Shown: positions 35,541-44,545 of the stretch, in pieces | Layout: every line of letters begins with the position of its first letter | Position numbering within the stretch: the stretch's first letter is position 1 | Assembly: GCA_022763805.1 (NCBI GenBank) | Contig: JALERC010000001.1 | Location: forward strand, 1 to 44,648 | Reading direction: 5' to 3' | From: Mycoplasmatota bacterium | Lineage (GTDB): Bacteria > Bacillota_I > Bacilli_A > RF39 > UBA660 | DNA length: 44,648 nucleotides | Notes under the pieces: generated by a model | Told to the model about the DNA's origin: nothing | The model's database searches: none | Seen by the model: only the letters and a program-made list of their open reading frames with translations | Position numbers and translations under genes: made by a program

Positions 35541-36410
35541 ATGGAAAGAGAAAAATTATACAGTTGTGGATTAACAGACTATCTTTTAGATAAAGAAAGT
35601 TCTATTAAAAATTCTCTTGAAAAAATTGAAGATATAAAAAAATGGTTAGATAAAAAAAACTATACAGAAGAACAAATTAATATGATTGTTTTTTCGCTAT
35701 TAGTATTAAGTGAAGAATTTAAAGATAATAAGATTATAAAAATTGTTAATAAAATACAACTTGATTTCAATAATGTTAAAAGTAAAAATACAACAGGTGA
35801 AATAGAATTCTATTATAAATTTTCAAAAAATAATTTAACTGTTTTACCTAAAAAGATTTATATTGACTCTAAATATAGAGAATTAATTAGAATTCAAGCA
35901 ACATTATTACACGAGTTAAGACATGCTGTAATAAGTACTAAAAATAATGTTAAAAAAACAAATAATAATTTATATTCTTTTAGAAGAGGACTATGTAAAA
36001 TTTCATTATATAATAAAAGAATAATAAATATATATGGTAATTATTTAGATGAAATATATAATACTCACTTAACAAATATGAATATGACAGAATTATTATT
36101 ACTTAAAAAAAATATTCAATCAGACTATTTAAATTCTTTGATAAATCATCAACCATCAGGAATATATAGAGGAAGTGCATATCAAGAAATAATGTATAAT
36201 ACATATCCATTACTTATGTGTGATGAATTAACTAAAATAGCAAGTTATGAAGCATATAATGGCGATATCACTAATTATATGAATGCATTTAATAATTTGT
36301 TTTCTAATATTATTAGTGCACATGAATTTATTATGTTATTAGAAGAAAAAAAAGTAACTAAGAATATGACTGATGAAATGTATTACCAATATAAAAGAAT
36401 AACAAAATAA
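35541..36410 (+). CDS. HExxH-motif protein of the tandem family, member 3
   Basis: A 289-residue soluble protein with LLHELRHAV (His124, Glu125, His128), then LDEIYNTHLTNMNMT about 45 residues later, then QPSGIYRGSAYQE. It is the member most similar to the broken copy just upstream. The N-terminal 110 residues are helical and charged. The ATG follows GTTGGTGATT. It has its own terminator. No transmembrane or signal sequence is seen. Probable metal-dependent enzyme or metal-binding protein of unknown function. Confidence 0.7.
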   Translation: MEREKLYSCGLTDYLLDKESSIKNSLEKIEDIKKWLDKKNYTEEQINMIVFSLLVLSEEFKDNKIIKIVNKIQLDFNNVKSKNTTGEIEFYYKFSKNNLTVLPKKIYIDSKYRELIRIQATLLHELRHAVISTKNNVKKTNNNLYSFRRGLCKISLYNKRIINIYGNYLDEIYNTHLTNMNMTELLLLKKNIQSDYLNSLINHQPSGIYRGSAYQEIMYNTYPLLMCDELTKIASYEAYNGDITNYMNAFNNLFSNIISAHEFIMLLEEKKVTKNMTDEMYYQYKRITK

Positions 36411-36436
36411 AAATTATTGAATAAATAATTTTTTTT
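36408..36436 (+). terminator. Terminator after member 3
   Basis: AAAAATTATT and AATAATTTTT form a hairpin, followed by T residues. Confidence 0.7.
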
Positions 36437-36462
36437 TGACCATTATTTATATGGAGGGATAT

Positions 36463-36870
36463 ATGAAAAATGTATTAGATGAACTAAATAAAGGTACTAC
36501 AATGGGAATTGATGCTATTAATTTTACTTTAGAAAAAGTGAAAGATGAAAATCTAAAGAATGTATTAACAAGACTTAAAAAAATGTATCAGGATGTATCT
36601 AACAAAATAAATAGAATGTATGATGGAAAACCACATGAAACAAATATTTTAAATAAGGCAATGACATGGTATGGCATTGAAATGAAAACTATGATGGATG
36701 ATAGTAGTTCTAAAATATCAGAATTAATTATACAAGGTGTTAATATGGGCATTATTGAAGGAAGAAAATTACTTAATAATAAAGACATAAATGAAGAAAT
36801 AAAAAATCTTATTGATGAATATATTAATGTACAAGAAAAAGAATTAGAAAATTTAAAAAAATTTCTCTAA
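36463..36870 (+). CDS. Small four-helix (ferritin-like) protein
   Basis: A 135-residue helical protein. The spacing of helices and the two GxxMGI segments (GTTMGIDAI near residue 8 and GVNMGIIEGRKLL near 95) suggest a four-helix bundle with an internal repeat, similar to small ferritin-like or DUF2383-type proteins in Firmicutes. Clear di-iron ExxH motifs are not visible. I chose the ATG at 36463 after GGAGGG; an upstream in-frame ATG at 36436 is less likely. It lies within the HExxH array but is unrelated in sequence. Confidence 0.6.
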   Translation: MKNVLDELNKGTTMGIDAINFTLEKVKDENLKNVLTRLKKMYQDVSNKINRMYDGKPHETNILNKAMTWYGIEMKTMMDDSSSKISELIIQGVNMGIIEGRKLLNNKDINEEIKNLIDEYINVQEKELENLKKFL

Positions 36871-36915
36871 TTTTTTTTAAATATGATATAATACCAAAAA
36901 GAGGTAAGGTGCAAC

Positions 36916-37809
36916 ATGTTAGAAACATATAATAAAATTTTAAAATTTGAAAAAATAAATGAAAATAAACTAAATGATGCAATAAATCAAATGTATAATA
37001 CAATAAAAGGGGATTATTTAAAAGAAAAATTAACTCTAATAGGAGCATATTATAAATTAAATGGTTTAGAAGAAACTTTTTATAAAATGTTAGATAAAAC
37101 AAATTATATAATAGGTGAGGAAGAAACATATATTATTGCTAGAAATCAAATTGGGGTATATGTAAATCCAAACTCCAATGGAGACTTTCTATGGGGGTTT
37201 ACAAATGTTGATTATGATAATAAGCGTTATGATGAAATAATAAGATATATAGTATGTGGAAGTATTCATAAAGGTAAAAAAATACCTGAAATAAAATTTT
37301 TTAGTAATTTAATTCATGAAACAAATCATAGTATGAGTAGTTTTAAAAATAATACATTTTTTATAAACAATAAAATGTTTTCAAAATTAGGATATATGAT
37401 ATCTGAATATCCTGAAGGTAAATATATAAATATGATTTTTAATGAATTTTATAATGAATATTTTACTGATTTAATAACTAATCAAATTATAAAATTTAAA
37501 GATTATAATATTAAAAATAATGTAATACATAGTTATTTAAAACAATTTCCAAATGAATTATATATATCAAATGGTTATTTACAAACAAAGAAGATTTGTC
37601 ATATGATTTTTAGAAATGAAGAATTGAATGAAATTGTGAAAAAAACATATTATAATGCTAATTTATTACCAATAATTGATTATTTTAAAAGCAAGAATGT
37701 TGACTTTATAGAATATTCTAAAAAGATGGATAATTTATATAAACTACCATTTATAATAAAGTCGGATGAAGAATATTTAAAAGAAAAATCATTAATACTT
37801 ACTAAATAG
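36916..37809 (+). CDS. HExxH-motif protein of the tandem family, member 4 (divergent)
   Basis: A 297-residue protein with LIHETNHSM (His134, Glu135, His138), followed by FNEFYNEYFTDLIT, the family's downstream motif. The N-terminal half (about 1-70) is helical, and the segment IARNQIGVYVNP is like strands seen at the same place in member 1. It lacks the NPQPSG block of members 2, 3 and 5. A TATAAT-containing stretch and AAGAGGTAAGG precede the ATG. The next member begins ten bases after its stop. Function unknown. Confidence 0.65.
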   Translation: MLETYNKILKFEKINENKLNDAINQMYNTIKGDYLKEKLTLIGAYYKLNGLEETFYKMLDKTNYIIGEEETYIIARNQIGVYVNPNSNGDFLWGFTNVDYDNKRYDEIIRYIVCGSIHKGKKIPEIKFFSNLIHETNHSMSSFKNNTFFINNKMFSKLGYMISEYPEGKYINMIFNEFYNEYFTDLITNQIIKFKDYNIKNNVIHSYLKQFPNELYISNGYLQTKKICHMIFRNEELNEIVKKTYYNANLLPIIDYFKSKNVDFIEYSKKMDNLYKLPFIIKSDEEYLKEKSLILTK

Positions 37810-37818
37810 GTGAATTTT

Positions 37819-38760
37819 ATGACAGTAGAAGAAATAATGACTTTTAAAAATGATAGTTTTAATAAACCACGCTATATTAAACCAAATAATATAACTGATT
37901 ATAAATCAGATGAAGAATGTCCTAAAGACGTATTTAAAAGATTGAAACAAATATTATTAGATTTAAAAAAAAATGAACATAAAATGGATTTAGCTTTAGC
38001 TTGTTATGCTCTTATTAATTTCTGTGGAGATTATGATGCTGTTATAAACGTAATTAATATGGTTCCTATCGAATTTTCTGATAATAATAATAAAATGGAT
38101 GGATACTTCGAGTATATTTTCAAAATTAAAAATAAAATTCCATATTGTTTTGCTGATAAAATATTTGTAAAAACAAACCAAAATCCAATTGATACACAAG
38201 AAACATTAATCCATGAACTAAGACATGCACTTAATGCATATTATTATTATCAAAATAAAATTGATGATAATAAATATATGATAAGAACAGGATTAGTAGA
38301 AAATTATTTAGAATTAAAAAACAAAGAATTAATACTTACAAAAAAAGGAAAGGGAATTGAAGAATTATTTAATTCATATATATCTAATTTACAATTAAAT
38401 GATATGTTGTCAATTAAAAATACAAATAACTTTATTTTAGGAAATTATATGAAAAAATTCAAAAATCCACAACCATCAGGTTTTTATGAAAATTGTTCAT
38501 ATGATTTTATAACAAGATTAAGTTATCCAATGCTTTTATGTTCAGATATTGTAACATATGCTAATATAGACGCATTCAAAAAAGATAATTCATTAAAAAA
38601 TTATTTTAATACAATGTTTAAAAACGTTATTACATATGAACAATTGGTAAACGAATTAGATTATTTAATTAGTATTAATAACCTAGACAATCTAAAAAGA
38701 ATTTTAGAATATAAGAAAAATATGGAGGAAATACATTATACTTATCAAAAGCATAAATAA
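37819..38760 (+). CDS. HExxH-motif protein of the tandem family, member 5
   Basis: A 313-residue protein beginning MTVEEIMTFKN. It has LIHELRHAL (His132, Glu133, His136), then IEELFNSYISNLQLN, then NPQPSGFYENCSYD, the same block order as members 2 and 3. The ATG at 37819 follows TAGGTG; the GTG at 37810 lies in that site. A terminator overlaps the stop codon. No signal peptide. Function unknown. Confidence 0.7.
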   Translation: MTVEEIMTFKNDSFNKPRYIKPNNITDYKSDEECPKDVFKRLKQILLDLKKNEHKMDLALACYALINFCGDYDAVINVINMVPIEFSDNNNKMDGYFEYIFKIKNKIPYCFADKIFVKTNQNPIDTQETLIHELRHALNAYYYYQNKIDDNKYMIRTGLVENYLELKNKELILTKKGKGIEELFNSYISNLQLNDMLSIKNTNNFILGNYMKKFKNPQPSGFYENCSYDFITRLSYPMLLCSDIVTYANIDAFKKDNSLKNYFNTMFKNVITYEQLVNELDYLISINNLDNLKRILEYKKNMEEIHYTYQKHK

Positions 38761-38772
38761 TTATGCTTTTTA
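38747..38772 (+). terminator. Terminator after member 5
   Basis: AAAAGCATAA and TTATGCTTTT form a perfect 10-bp stem with a four-base loop. Confidence 0.85.
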
Positions 38773-38833
38773 AATTTGCTAAAAAATTATATAGTGATAT
38801 AATATGTAATTGTGGATTTTAGGAGGTTTTAAT

Positions 38834-40198
38834 TTGAAAAATTTACGAATAAATAAAAGTTTATGTAAAAAATTAACAGCAATTACATTAGCAACTACAA
38901 TTGGATATACACAAATGACACAAGCATATACAGTATATTCATTCTCAGTACCACAACAAATAACAAGTAGTATTAGTACTAATATGTCATATAAATATAG
39001 TATTAATGGAAAAAATTATACTATTACTAGAAAAATGGATAATTCGATCACTGTACTTGAAGAATCAAGTGAAGGAACAAATACTCTTACAATGGACAGC
39101 AAAGGAAATGTTGTTATTAAAATAAAAGATAATTTCTTACCAAAAACAGAAAAATTTGTAATTAATAATTTTGATGGAGAAACATTACAAATAAACAAGC
39201 AAGAAGTTCATGATTTAGATTTGAAAAAATCTGTAAATGCATTAGAAGAATATTTTAATAATGTAACGTTTAATGATTCTATAAGAGGATTTGGAAACCC
39301 TCTTACAACAAGAGAACAATATAATCAATTAAGTAAAAACTTTTTTAATGATTTAGATTCAAATGGAATCAAAATTCAAGAACCACAAAAAATAAAAACT
39401 AAAAGAATACTACCAGAATTTACTAAAACAGTATATGCTAGTACTCCAACTACGGTATTAACTCCAAATGATATAGAACAAATAGGAATAGCAACAAGTA
39501 CAGTTCCAGCAGCTTTACAAGGCTTATTAGTAGCAGGTGGAAGCGTAGCTTCAACAGGAATACTACTTACTACAGGACTTTTTATTGGAGCAGTAGTTTT
39601 AGGAGTAGTTATTTATAATAATCAAGTATTATTTGTTGAAACTCCAAGTACAACAATAAATGATTATTCGGATGCCCAATTCGTATCATTAACTCTTGAA
39701 GAAGCAAAAGAATTGGGATATGTAGATGTAAGAACAGTAGCACAAGAACTTGCTACTAACCTAAATGATAATAATCCTGATAACGACTATTTTAAAGCTT
39801 TTATGGCAACAGATGGAATAATAGTTATAGATTTTAATAAACCTTTATCAAAATCTGAAGCAGTATCAGTAATAAGTAATATGTTAAATACTAAAGAACA
39901 TATTTACACATTATCACCAGTTTTAGCAGAAGATGTAATAAGAGCAGCCGGAGGAATACCTGGAACAAGTAATGGGAAAACAGAATATATTGGAAGAGCT
40001 GAAAATCATGCTTATCATCAATCATATAAAGCATACGATCCTGTTACAAAAACAATAAATAAAGAATTATTAATACCTAACGATAGAAAAGGAGTTTATT
40101 TTTGGCACTACCATTTTAACGGTAAAAAAATGTTAAATGGACAAATGAATAATAAACATGCATGGTTTGGAGAACCAACAGTAAAATCATTAATATAA
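38834..40198 (+). CDS. Secreted polymorphic-toxin-like protein (SAR2788-like)
   Basis: A 454-residue secreted protein. The start is TTG at 38834, just after AGGAGG; the in-frame GTG at 38810 precedes that site. A signal peptide (about 1-32, ending near TQAYT) leads to an N-terminal domain. A long Gly/Ala-rich hydrophobic segment follows (about 218-262), then a C-terminal domain ending with YFWHYHFNGKKMLNG and NKHAWFGEP. From memory this order and the HYHxN ... H motif resemble proteins annotated as SAR2788-family putative toxins. The histidines could form a nuclease or metal site. A small gene follows at once, as for toxin/immunity pairs. Activity is an inference. Confidence 0.6.
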   Translation: MKNLRINKSLCKKLTAITLATTIGYTQMTQAYTVYSFSVPQQITSSISTNMSYKYSINGKNYTITRKMDNSITVLEESSEGTNTLTMDSKGNVVIKIKDNFLPKTEKFVINNFDGETLQINKQEVHDLDLKKSVNALEEYFNNVTFNDSIRGFGNPLTTREQYNQLSKNFFNDLDSNGIKIQEPQKIKTKRILPEFTKTVYASTPTTVLTPNDIEQIGIATSTVPAALQGLLVAGGSVASTGILLTTGLFIGAVVLGVVIYNNQVLFVETPSTTINDYSDAQFVSLTLEEAKELGYVDVRTVAQELATNLNDNNPDNDYFKAFMATDGIIVIDFNKPLSKSEAVSVISNMLNTKEHIYTLSPVLAEDVIRAAGGIPGTSNGKTEYIGRAENHAYHQSYKAYDPVTKTINKELLIPNDRKGVYFWHYHFNGKKMLNGQMNNKHAWFGEPTVKSLI

Positions 40199-40210
40199 AG
40201 GAGTAAAAAA

Positions 40211-40729
40211 ATGAAAACATTAAACTTAAAAAGTTACTATGATAATGAAGATAATGTATATAGTTACTATGAATATAATAATGAGGATATATTATCATTT
40301 ATTAAATTTATAAACGCTATAATTGATTATTGTGATTCATTTTATTATATAGGAGATAAATTACCTAATAATTTGGATAATAAAGTAGACTATGAAAATG
40401 TAGATATTAATGTAACTCATTATTATAATAATACAAAAGAATATTATGATATTAAAGGTGCAAAATTATTTAATATCAGTAACATTAAAAATAAAAATAT
40501 TTTAAAACAAAATTTACGATTTAATTTAAGTGATCCTGATGATAGAGAACCAATCAAAGTTGAAACTGATATTGAAAATATTACAATGTCATATAATTTA
40601 AATACAAATATTATATTTATTCATGATAATAAAATTTTATTTAATTTTTATTTATATGATGGTTATATCTATGATTATTGTACAAAATTAGATAAAGATA
40701 AGATTGAAAAAAATTTGACAATTAGTTAA
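40211..40729 (+). CDS. Probable cognate immunity protein
   Basis: A 172-residue acidic protein rich in Tyr, Asp and Asn, with no signal peptide. It starts 12 bases after the toxin-like gene behind AAAGGAG. Size, acidity and position suit an immunity protein that would neutralise the toxin in the cytoplasm. I do not recognise the family. The promoter of the next unit overlaps its last codons. Confidence 0.5.
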   Translation: MKTLNLKSYYDNEDNVYSYYEYNNEDILSFIKFINAIIDYCDSFYYIGDKLPNNLDNKVDYENVDINVTHYYNNTKEYYDIKGAKLFNISNIKNKNILKQNLRFNLSDPDDREPIKVETDIENITMSYNLNTNIIFIHDNKILFNFYLYDGYIYDYCTKLDKDKIEKNLTIS

Positions 40730-40743
40730 CAATATGTTAGAAT
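40715..40743 (+). promoter_or_regulatory. Promoter of the asnA T-box unit
   Basis: TTGACA (40715-40720), a 17-base spacer and TAGAAT (40738-40743). It overlaps the 3' end of the immunity-like gene and lies just upstream of the T-box. Confidence 0.75.
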
Positions 40744-40754
40744 TTTCATATGTG

Positions 40755-41012
40755 ATGAACTGGAAAAGTAGTATTTACAATATATAAAAGTGAGTCAGGT
40801 ATAGTGTGAACTGATTATTGAGTGATATGAAAGAACACCAGGGAGCAGGTTACCGAAAAGTAAAAACTTAGTAGACTAACCCGGATACAAACCGTTATCA
40901 AATTGTATATGTTTGTTTGAACATAAAAAGTGATTATAGAAATATAATAATTAAGGTGGCACCGCGGATACCCGTATTCGTCCTTTTATAGGATTAGAAT
41001 ACGGGTTTTTTA
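40755..41012 (+). promoter_or_regulatory. Asparagine-specific T-box riboswitch
   Basis: Stem I base CTGG (40760-40763) pairs with CCAG (40838-40841). AGTA is at 40767-40770. The specifier loop carries GAACA, giving codon AAC (Asn) at 40834-40836. The T-box AAGGTGGCACCGCGG is at 40953-40967. The terminator CCCGTATTC / GAATACGGG plus T run is at about 40970-41011. The specifier agrees with the asparagine synthetase gene downstream. Confidence 0.95.
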
Positions 41013-41038
41013 TATACAATAACAGAAAGAGGGATATT

Positions 41039-41995
41039 ATGACATATTATGAAACAATCATGGCAATAGGTGCCATAAAAAAGGATTTTGAAAAAGAAAT
41101 TGAAAAAAAATTAAAATTAACAAAAGTACAAAGTCCATTGTTTGTTAAAAGAGAAAGTGGATTACAAGATGATTTATCTGGTGTAGAAAAAGCAGTTACA
41201 TTTGATAAAGATGGTGAACAATTTGAAATAGTACACTCACTTGCTAAATGGAAAAGAAGCGCACTAGGAAAATACGGATTTCCCGTATATACAGGATTAT
41301 ATACAGATATGAAAGCAATACGAAAAGATGAAATAGTAGACGCTACACACTCATTATATGTTGAACAATGGGATTGGGAACAAGTAATTGAAGAAAAAGA
41401 TAGAAACATTGCTTATTTAAAGAAAACAGTTAATAAAATTTATTCAGCAATTAGAAATACGAGTTTAAAAGTATCTAAAAAATATCCTGAATTAGATTTA
41501 GGTTTACCTGAAAAAATATTTTTTATCACAAGTCAAAAATTAGAAGACTTATACCCATACTACTCACCAGAAGAAAGAGAAGATTTAATAACTAAAGAAA
41601 AAAGAGCTGTATTTATGATTGGGATAGGTGATAAATTAAAATCAGGAAAAGTTCATGACTTAAGAAGTCCAGACTATGATGATTGGAATTTAAATGGAGA
41701 TTTATTTATATATTCAGATATACTTGGAAAAGCTGTTGAAGTATCTTCAATGGGGATAAGAGTAAGCGAAAAATCACTTCTAGAACAACTAGAAAAATCA
41801 GGACATGAAGAAAGATTAAATTATACTTTTCATAAAAAAATACTTAAAAAAGAATTACCATATACAATTGGTGGTGGAATAGGACAATCAAGAGTACTTA
41901 TGTTATTACTAGGTAAAGAACATGTTGCAAGTGTTCAAGCATCAAGTTGGGAACAAAAAACAATAGATGAATTAAAGGATTTAAGTATTTTATAA
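41039..41995 (+). CDS. asnA: Aspartate-ammonia ligase (asparagine synthetase A)
   Basis: A 318-residue cytoplasmic enzyme that makes L-asparagine from aspartate, ammonia and ATP. It is related to class II aminoacyl-tRNA synthetases. Visible blocks are VQSPLFVKRESGLQDDLSG near the N-terminus, VHSLAKWKR, GLYTDMKAIR, YVEQWDWE, and the C-terminal GGGIGQSR followed by SVQASSWE. Length is normal for AsnA. The ATG follows AAGAGGG. Control by the Asn T-box fits its function: it is induced when tRNA-Asn is uncharged. A terminator follows the stop. Confidence 0.97.
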   Translation: MTYYETIMAIGAIKKDFEKEIEKKLKLTKVQSPLFVKRESGLQDDLSGVEKAVTFDKDGEQFEIVHSLAKWKRSALGKYGFPVYTGLYTDMKAIRKDEIVDATHSLYVEQWDWEQVIEEKDRNIAYLKKTVNKIYSAIRNTSLKVSKKYPELDLGLPEKIFFITSQKLEDLYPYYSPEEREDLITKEKRAVFMIGIGDKLKSGKVHDLRSPDYDDWNLNGDLFIYSDILGKAVEVSSMGIRVSEKSLLEQLEKSGHEERLNYTFHKKILKKELPYTIGGGIGQSRVLMLLLGKEHVASVQASSWEQKTIDELKDLSIL

Positions 41996-42021
41996 GACTA
42001 GATTTATCTAGTTTTTTTTTG
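41994..42021 (+). terminator. Terminator of asnA
   Basis: ACTAGAT-TT-ATCTAGT followed by nine T residues. Confidence 0.9.
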
Positions 42022-42072
42022 TATACTTATAATGGGTGGATAACCAAAATATACAGATAAGGAAGTACAATT

Positions 42073-43914
42073 ATGAGTAAACAAAAATTTGAATTAAAAC
42101 TTAAAGAACATAGTGAACAAGGTAATTTATATGAGGTAAATGTAGAATTACCATTATCTACCGGATGGATTGATAATCTACAAATTATATTAGAAACTAA
42201 AAATAAAAGAATTGTAAAAGAGATTAAATATGATAAAATTGAAAATGATACAATTTATTTTAAAAATGATTTATATCTTGAAACACAAGCATTATATAAA
42301 TATTATTTTACATGCTTAGTAGAAGGTAGAAGAGTTAATTTTAAAAATAAACAAATAACTAAAGAATATGAAATAACAAATGAAGAAATGTATAAAATGA
42401 GTGTTAATTTTGAAACACCTGAATGGACAAAAGGAAAATTAATGTATCATATATTTGTTGATAGATTTAATAAAGGAAGAAAAGAGAAATTAAAACCCAT
42501 GCCAAGAAGAACAATTCATAATAAGTGGGACGAAGAACCTATTATAGGACCAGACTCAAATGGAATTTGGAATGCTGATTTTTATGGTGGTGATTTAAAA
42601 GGTATAATAGATAAATTAGATTACATATACGAATTAGGAGTTACAATACTATATTTAAGTCCAATTGTAACTAGTCAATCAAATCATAGATATGACACAG
42701 CTGATTATGAAAATGTTGATCCTTATGTAGGAGTTAATGAAGATTTAAAAACATTATGCAAAGAAGCACATAAAAGAAATATGAAAGTAGTATTAGATGC
42801 GGTATTTAATCATACAGGTAATGATTCTATATATTATAATGAATTTAAAACATATGGAGATTCAGGAGCATATAATGATCCAAATTGTAAATATTCTAAA
42901 TTCTATAGAAAAAATAATAATCAATTTGACTTTTGGTGGGGTATGCGAAATTTACCAGTATGTAATGGTGATAGTAAAGAATGGTGTGATTATATTTTAG
43001 CCGAAGGTGGAATAATTGATAAATGGTTTAACTTAGGAATTGACGGACTAAGATTAGATGTAGCAGATGAATTAACAGATAAATTTATTGAGGGAATAAG
43101 AATTGCTGTTAAAAGAAATAAAAAAGATGGTTTTATACTAGGTGAAGTATGGAAAGATGTTATGGGTATGGATAGAGAATATATACGTTCAGGAAAAGGT
43201 ATGGACTCTATTATGAATTATTTTTTTATGGATGCTTTAATAAGATATTATAAAGATGGGGATGTTCATAAACTTAAAGATACAATTAAAAATTTTGAAG
43301 TTAATTATCCTAATGATATATTAAATTCATCAATGCTTTTTACTTCTACACATGATATATCAAGAGCTATAAATATTATAAAATGTGATGATTTTAACAA
43401 GAATGGGGAATGGCGTTGGAATCTTTATAATGAGTCATTAGATTATTGTAAAAATTATAAATTAGAAGATCGAAAAAAAGCTAAAGATCTATATAAAGCA
43501 TATATTTCCATGATAATGTTTATGCCCGGAATATTATCTATATTTTATGGTGATGAAATAGGAATGGAAGGAATGGGTAATTTAGCGAACCGTAAACCAT
43601 ATCCATGGGGTAAAGAAGATAAAGAATTATTAGATTTTTTTAAAGTATTAGGTAATATCAAGAAAAACGAAAAAATACTTGCTGATGCAGATTTAAAAAT
43701 ATTAGAAATAAATAATGATTATATTTTGTTTGAAAGAAATAAAAATGATGAAAAAATTGTTGTCGGAGTAAATAGAACAGGGGATGTCAAAATAATAAAT
43801 AAACAAGAAGAAAATGAATTACAATTATTTTCTTTAAATGAATCAAATTCAAAAAAATTAAATCCGCATGGTGCATTTGTAATTAAGAAAACAAAAAATA
43901 CTACACACAAGTAG
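42073..43914 (+). CDS. GH13 alpha-glucanase (neopullulanase/cyclomaltodextrinase type)
   Basis: A 613-residue glycoside hydrolase family 13 enzyme for alpha-1,4/1,6-glucans. The N-terminal 115 residues look like a beta-sandwich (CBM34-like) domain. The catalytic barrel has DAVFNH (242-247), GLRLDVADE with nucleophile Asp329, GEVW with acid/base Glu358, and TSTHD with Asp428. The C-terminal domain ends around residue 610. There is no signal peptide, so it is intracellular and probably cleaves imported maltooligosaccharides, cyclodextrins or glycogen. A TATAAT sequence near 42030 and AAGGAAG precede the ATG. No sugar transporter is adjacent. Confidence 0.93.
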   Translation: MSKQKFELKLKEHSEQGNLYEVNVELPLSTGWIDNLQIILETKNKRIVKEIKYDKIENDTIYFKNDLYLETQALYKYYFTCLVEGRRVNFKNKQITKEYEITNEEMYKMSVNFETPEWTKGKLMYHIFVDRFNKGRKEKLKPMPRRTIHNKWDEEPIIGPDSNGIWNADFYGGDLKGIIDKLDYIYELGVTILYLSPIVTSQSNHRYDTADYENVDPYVGVNEDLKTLCKEAHKRNMKVVLDAVFNHTGNDSIYYNEFKTYGDSGAYNDPNCKYSKFYRKNNNQFDFWWGMRNLPVCNGDSKEWCDYILAEGGIIDKWFNLGIDGLRLDVADELTDKFIEGIRIAVKRNKKDGFILGEVWKDVMGMDREYIRSGKGMDSIMNYFFMDALIRYYKDGDVHKLKDTIKNFEVNYPNDILNSSMLFTSTHDISRAINIIKCDDFNKNGEWRWNLYNESLDYCKNYKLEDRKKAKDLYKAYISMIMFMPGILSIFYGDEIGMEGMGNLANRKPYPWGKEDKELLDFFKVLGNIKKNEKILADADLKILEINNDYILFERNKNDEKIVVGVNRTGDVKIINKQEENELQLFSLNESNSKKLNPHGAFVIKKTKNTTHK

Positions 43915-43925
43915 TATTTTTTTAA
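43893..43925. terminator. Terminator between convergent genes
   Basis: AATACTAC and GTAGTATT form a stem followed by seven T residues. It overlaps the end of the GH13 gene and lies at the end of the minus-strand CAP gene. Confidence 0.8.
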
Positions 43926-44449
43926 CAACTAAATAACATGTCCCAATATATCATACCATTATGATTATATGATGAAATACTAAAAAATTTATATCTTGGA
44001 TTTAAAATATTATCTCTATGCCCAGGAGAGTTCATCCAAGCATTTATAACATCATCTACTGAATTATAACCAGCTGCTATATTTTCACCACTACATGAAT
44101 TATAATAATCAATAACACTATCATAATCCATACCATTAGGTCTAATATGATCAAAAAATGTAGATATTTCTATAGCTCTAATCCTTGTACTATTATCTAG
44201 ACTAGAATTTAAATTCATATTTGAGAGTCCATATTGACTTCTAATATTATTAATTATATTTAAATATGTATTATCATTTTCAACTTCATCTGTATTATTA
44301 TTTTTTAAATCATCTTTGTTAAAATACAAATCATTAATCATTTTTTCATAATAATTAACATAAATAACATTATCTTCTTTTTTATTAGATAACTTAAAAA
44401 ATAATACACCTATAATGATTATTATAATAAAATATTTGTATTTTTTCAT
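43922..44449 (-). CDS. CAP-domain (SCP/PR-1-like, YkwD type) membrane-anchored protein
   Basis: A 175-residue protein on the minus strand. A basic N-terminus and a hydrophobic segment (about 5-21) form a signal anchor. An acidic linker follows, then a CAP domain (about 60-175). Family signatures are the leading NIRSQYGL, ISTFFDHIRPNG, CSGENIAAGY and AWMNSPGHRDNILNP, with the conserved histidines and glutamate present. Bacterial CAP proteins are extracellular; their activity is generally not defined. AAAGGTGG precedes the start. It is the only complete minus-strand gene in the window and converges on the GH13 gene. Confidence 0.9.
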   Translation of the reverse strand: MKKYKYFIIIIIIGVLFFKLSNKKEDNVIYVNYYEKMINDLYFNKDDLKNNNTDEVENDNTYLNIINNIRSQYGLSNMNLNSSLDNSTRIRAIEISTFFDHIRPNGMDYDSVIDYYNSCSGENIAAGYNSVDDVINAWMNSPGHRDNILNPRYKFFSISSYNHNGMIYWDMLFSC

Positions 44450-44520
44450 ATCATTACCACCTTTAATGTTTAATATTTTAACATAAAATTATTATTAAAA
44501 AAAGAAATATTATTAATTAA
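44450..44520. other. AT-rich spacer upstream of the CAP gene
   Basis: It contains the CAP gene's ribosome binding site and probable minus-strand promoter (a TATGTTAAAAT-like -10 region). No other feature is seen. Confidence 0.4.
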
Positions 44521-44540
44521 AAAGTCAAGTGCAACAAATG
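44521..44540. repeat. Probable terminal inverted repeat of an IS30-like element
   Basis: The sequence AAGTCAAGTGCAACAAATG just past the transposase stop recalls IS30-family terminal repeats (TTGCACTTGA core). The partner repeat is outside the window, so this is from memory of the family. Confidence 0.45.
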
Positions 44541-44545
44541 AATAA

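Noticed and set aside
38810..38833. Upstream GTG start of the toxin-like protein
   Set aside because: It precedes the AGGAGG ribosome binding site and would place extra residues before a normal signal peptide; the TTG at 38834 fits better.
42797..43000. Second ORF inside the GH13 gene
   Set aside because: Lies in the catalytic barrel region of a full-length enzyme and has no ribosome binding site or family match.
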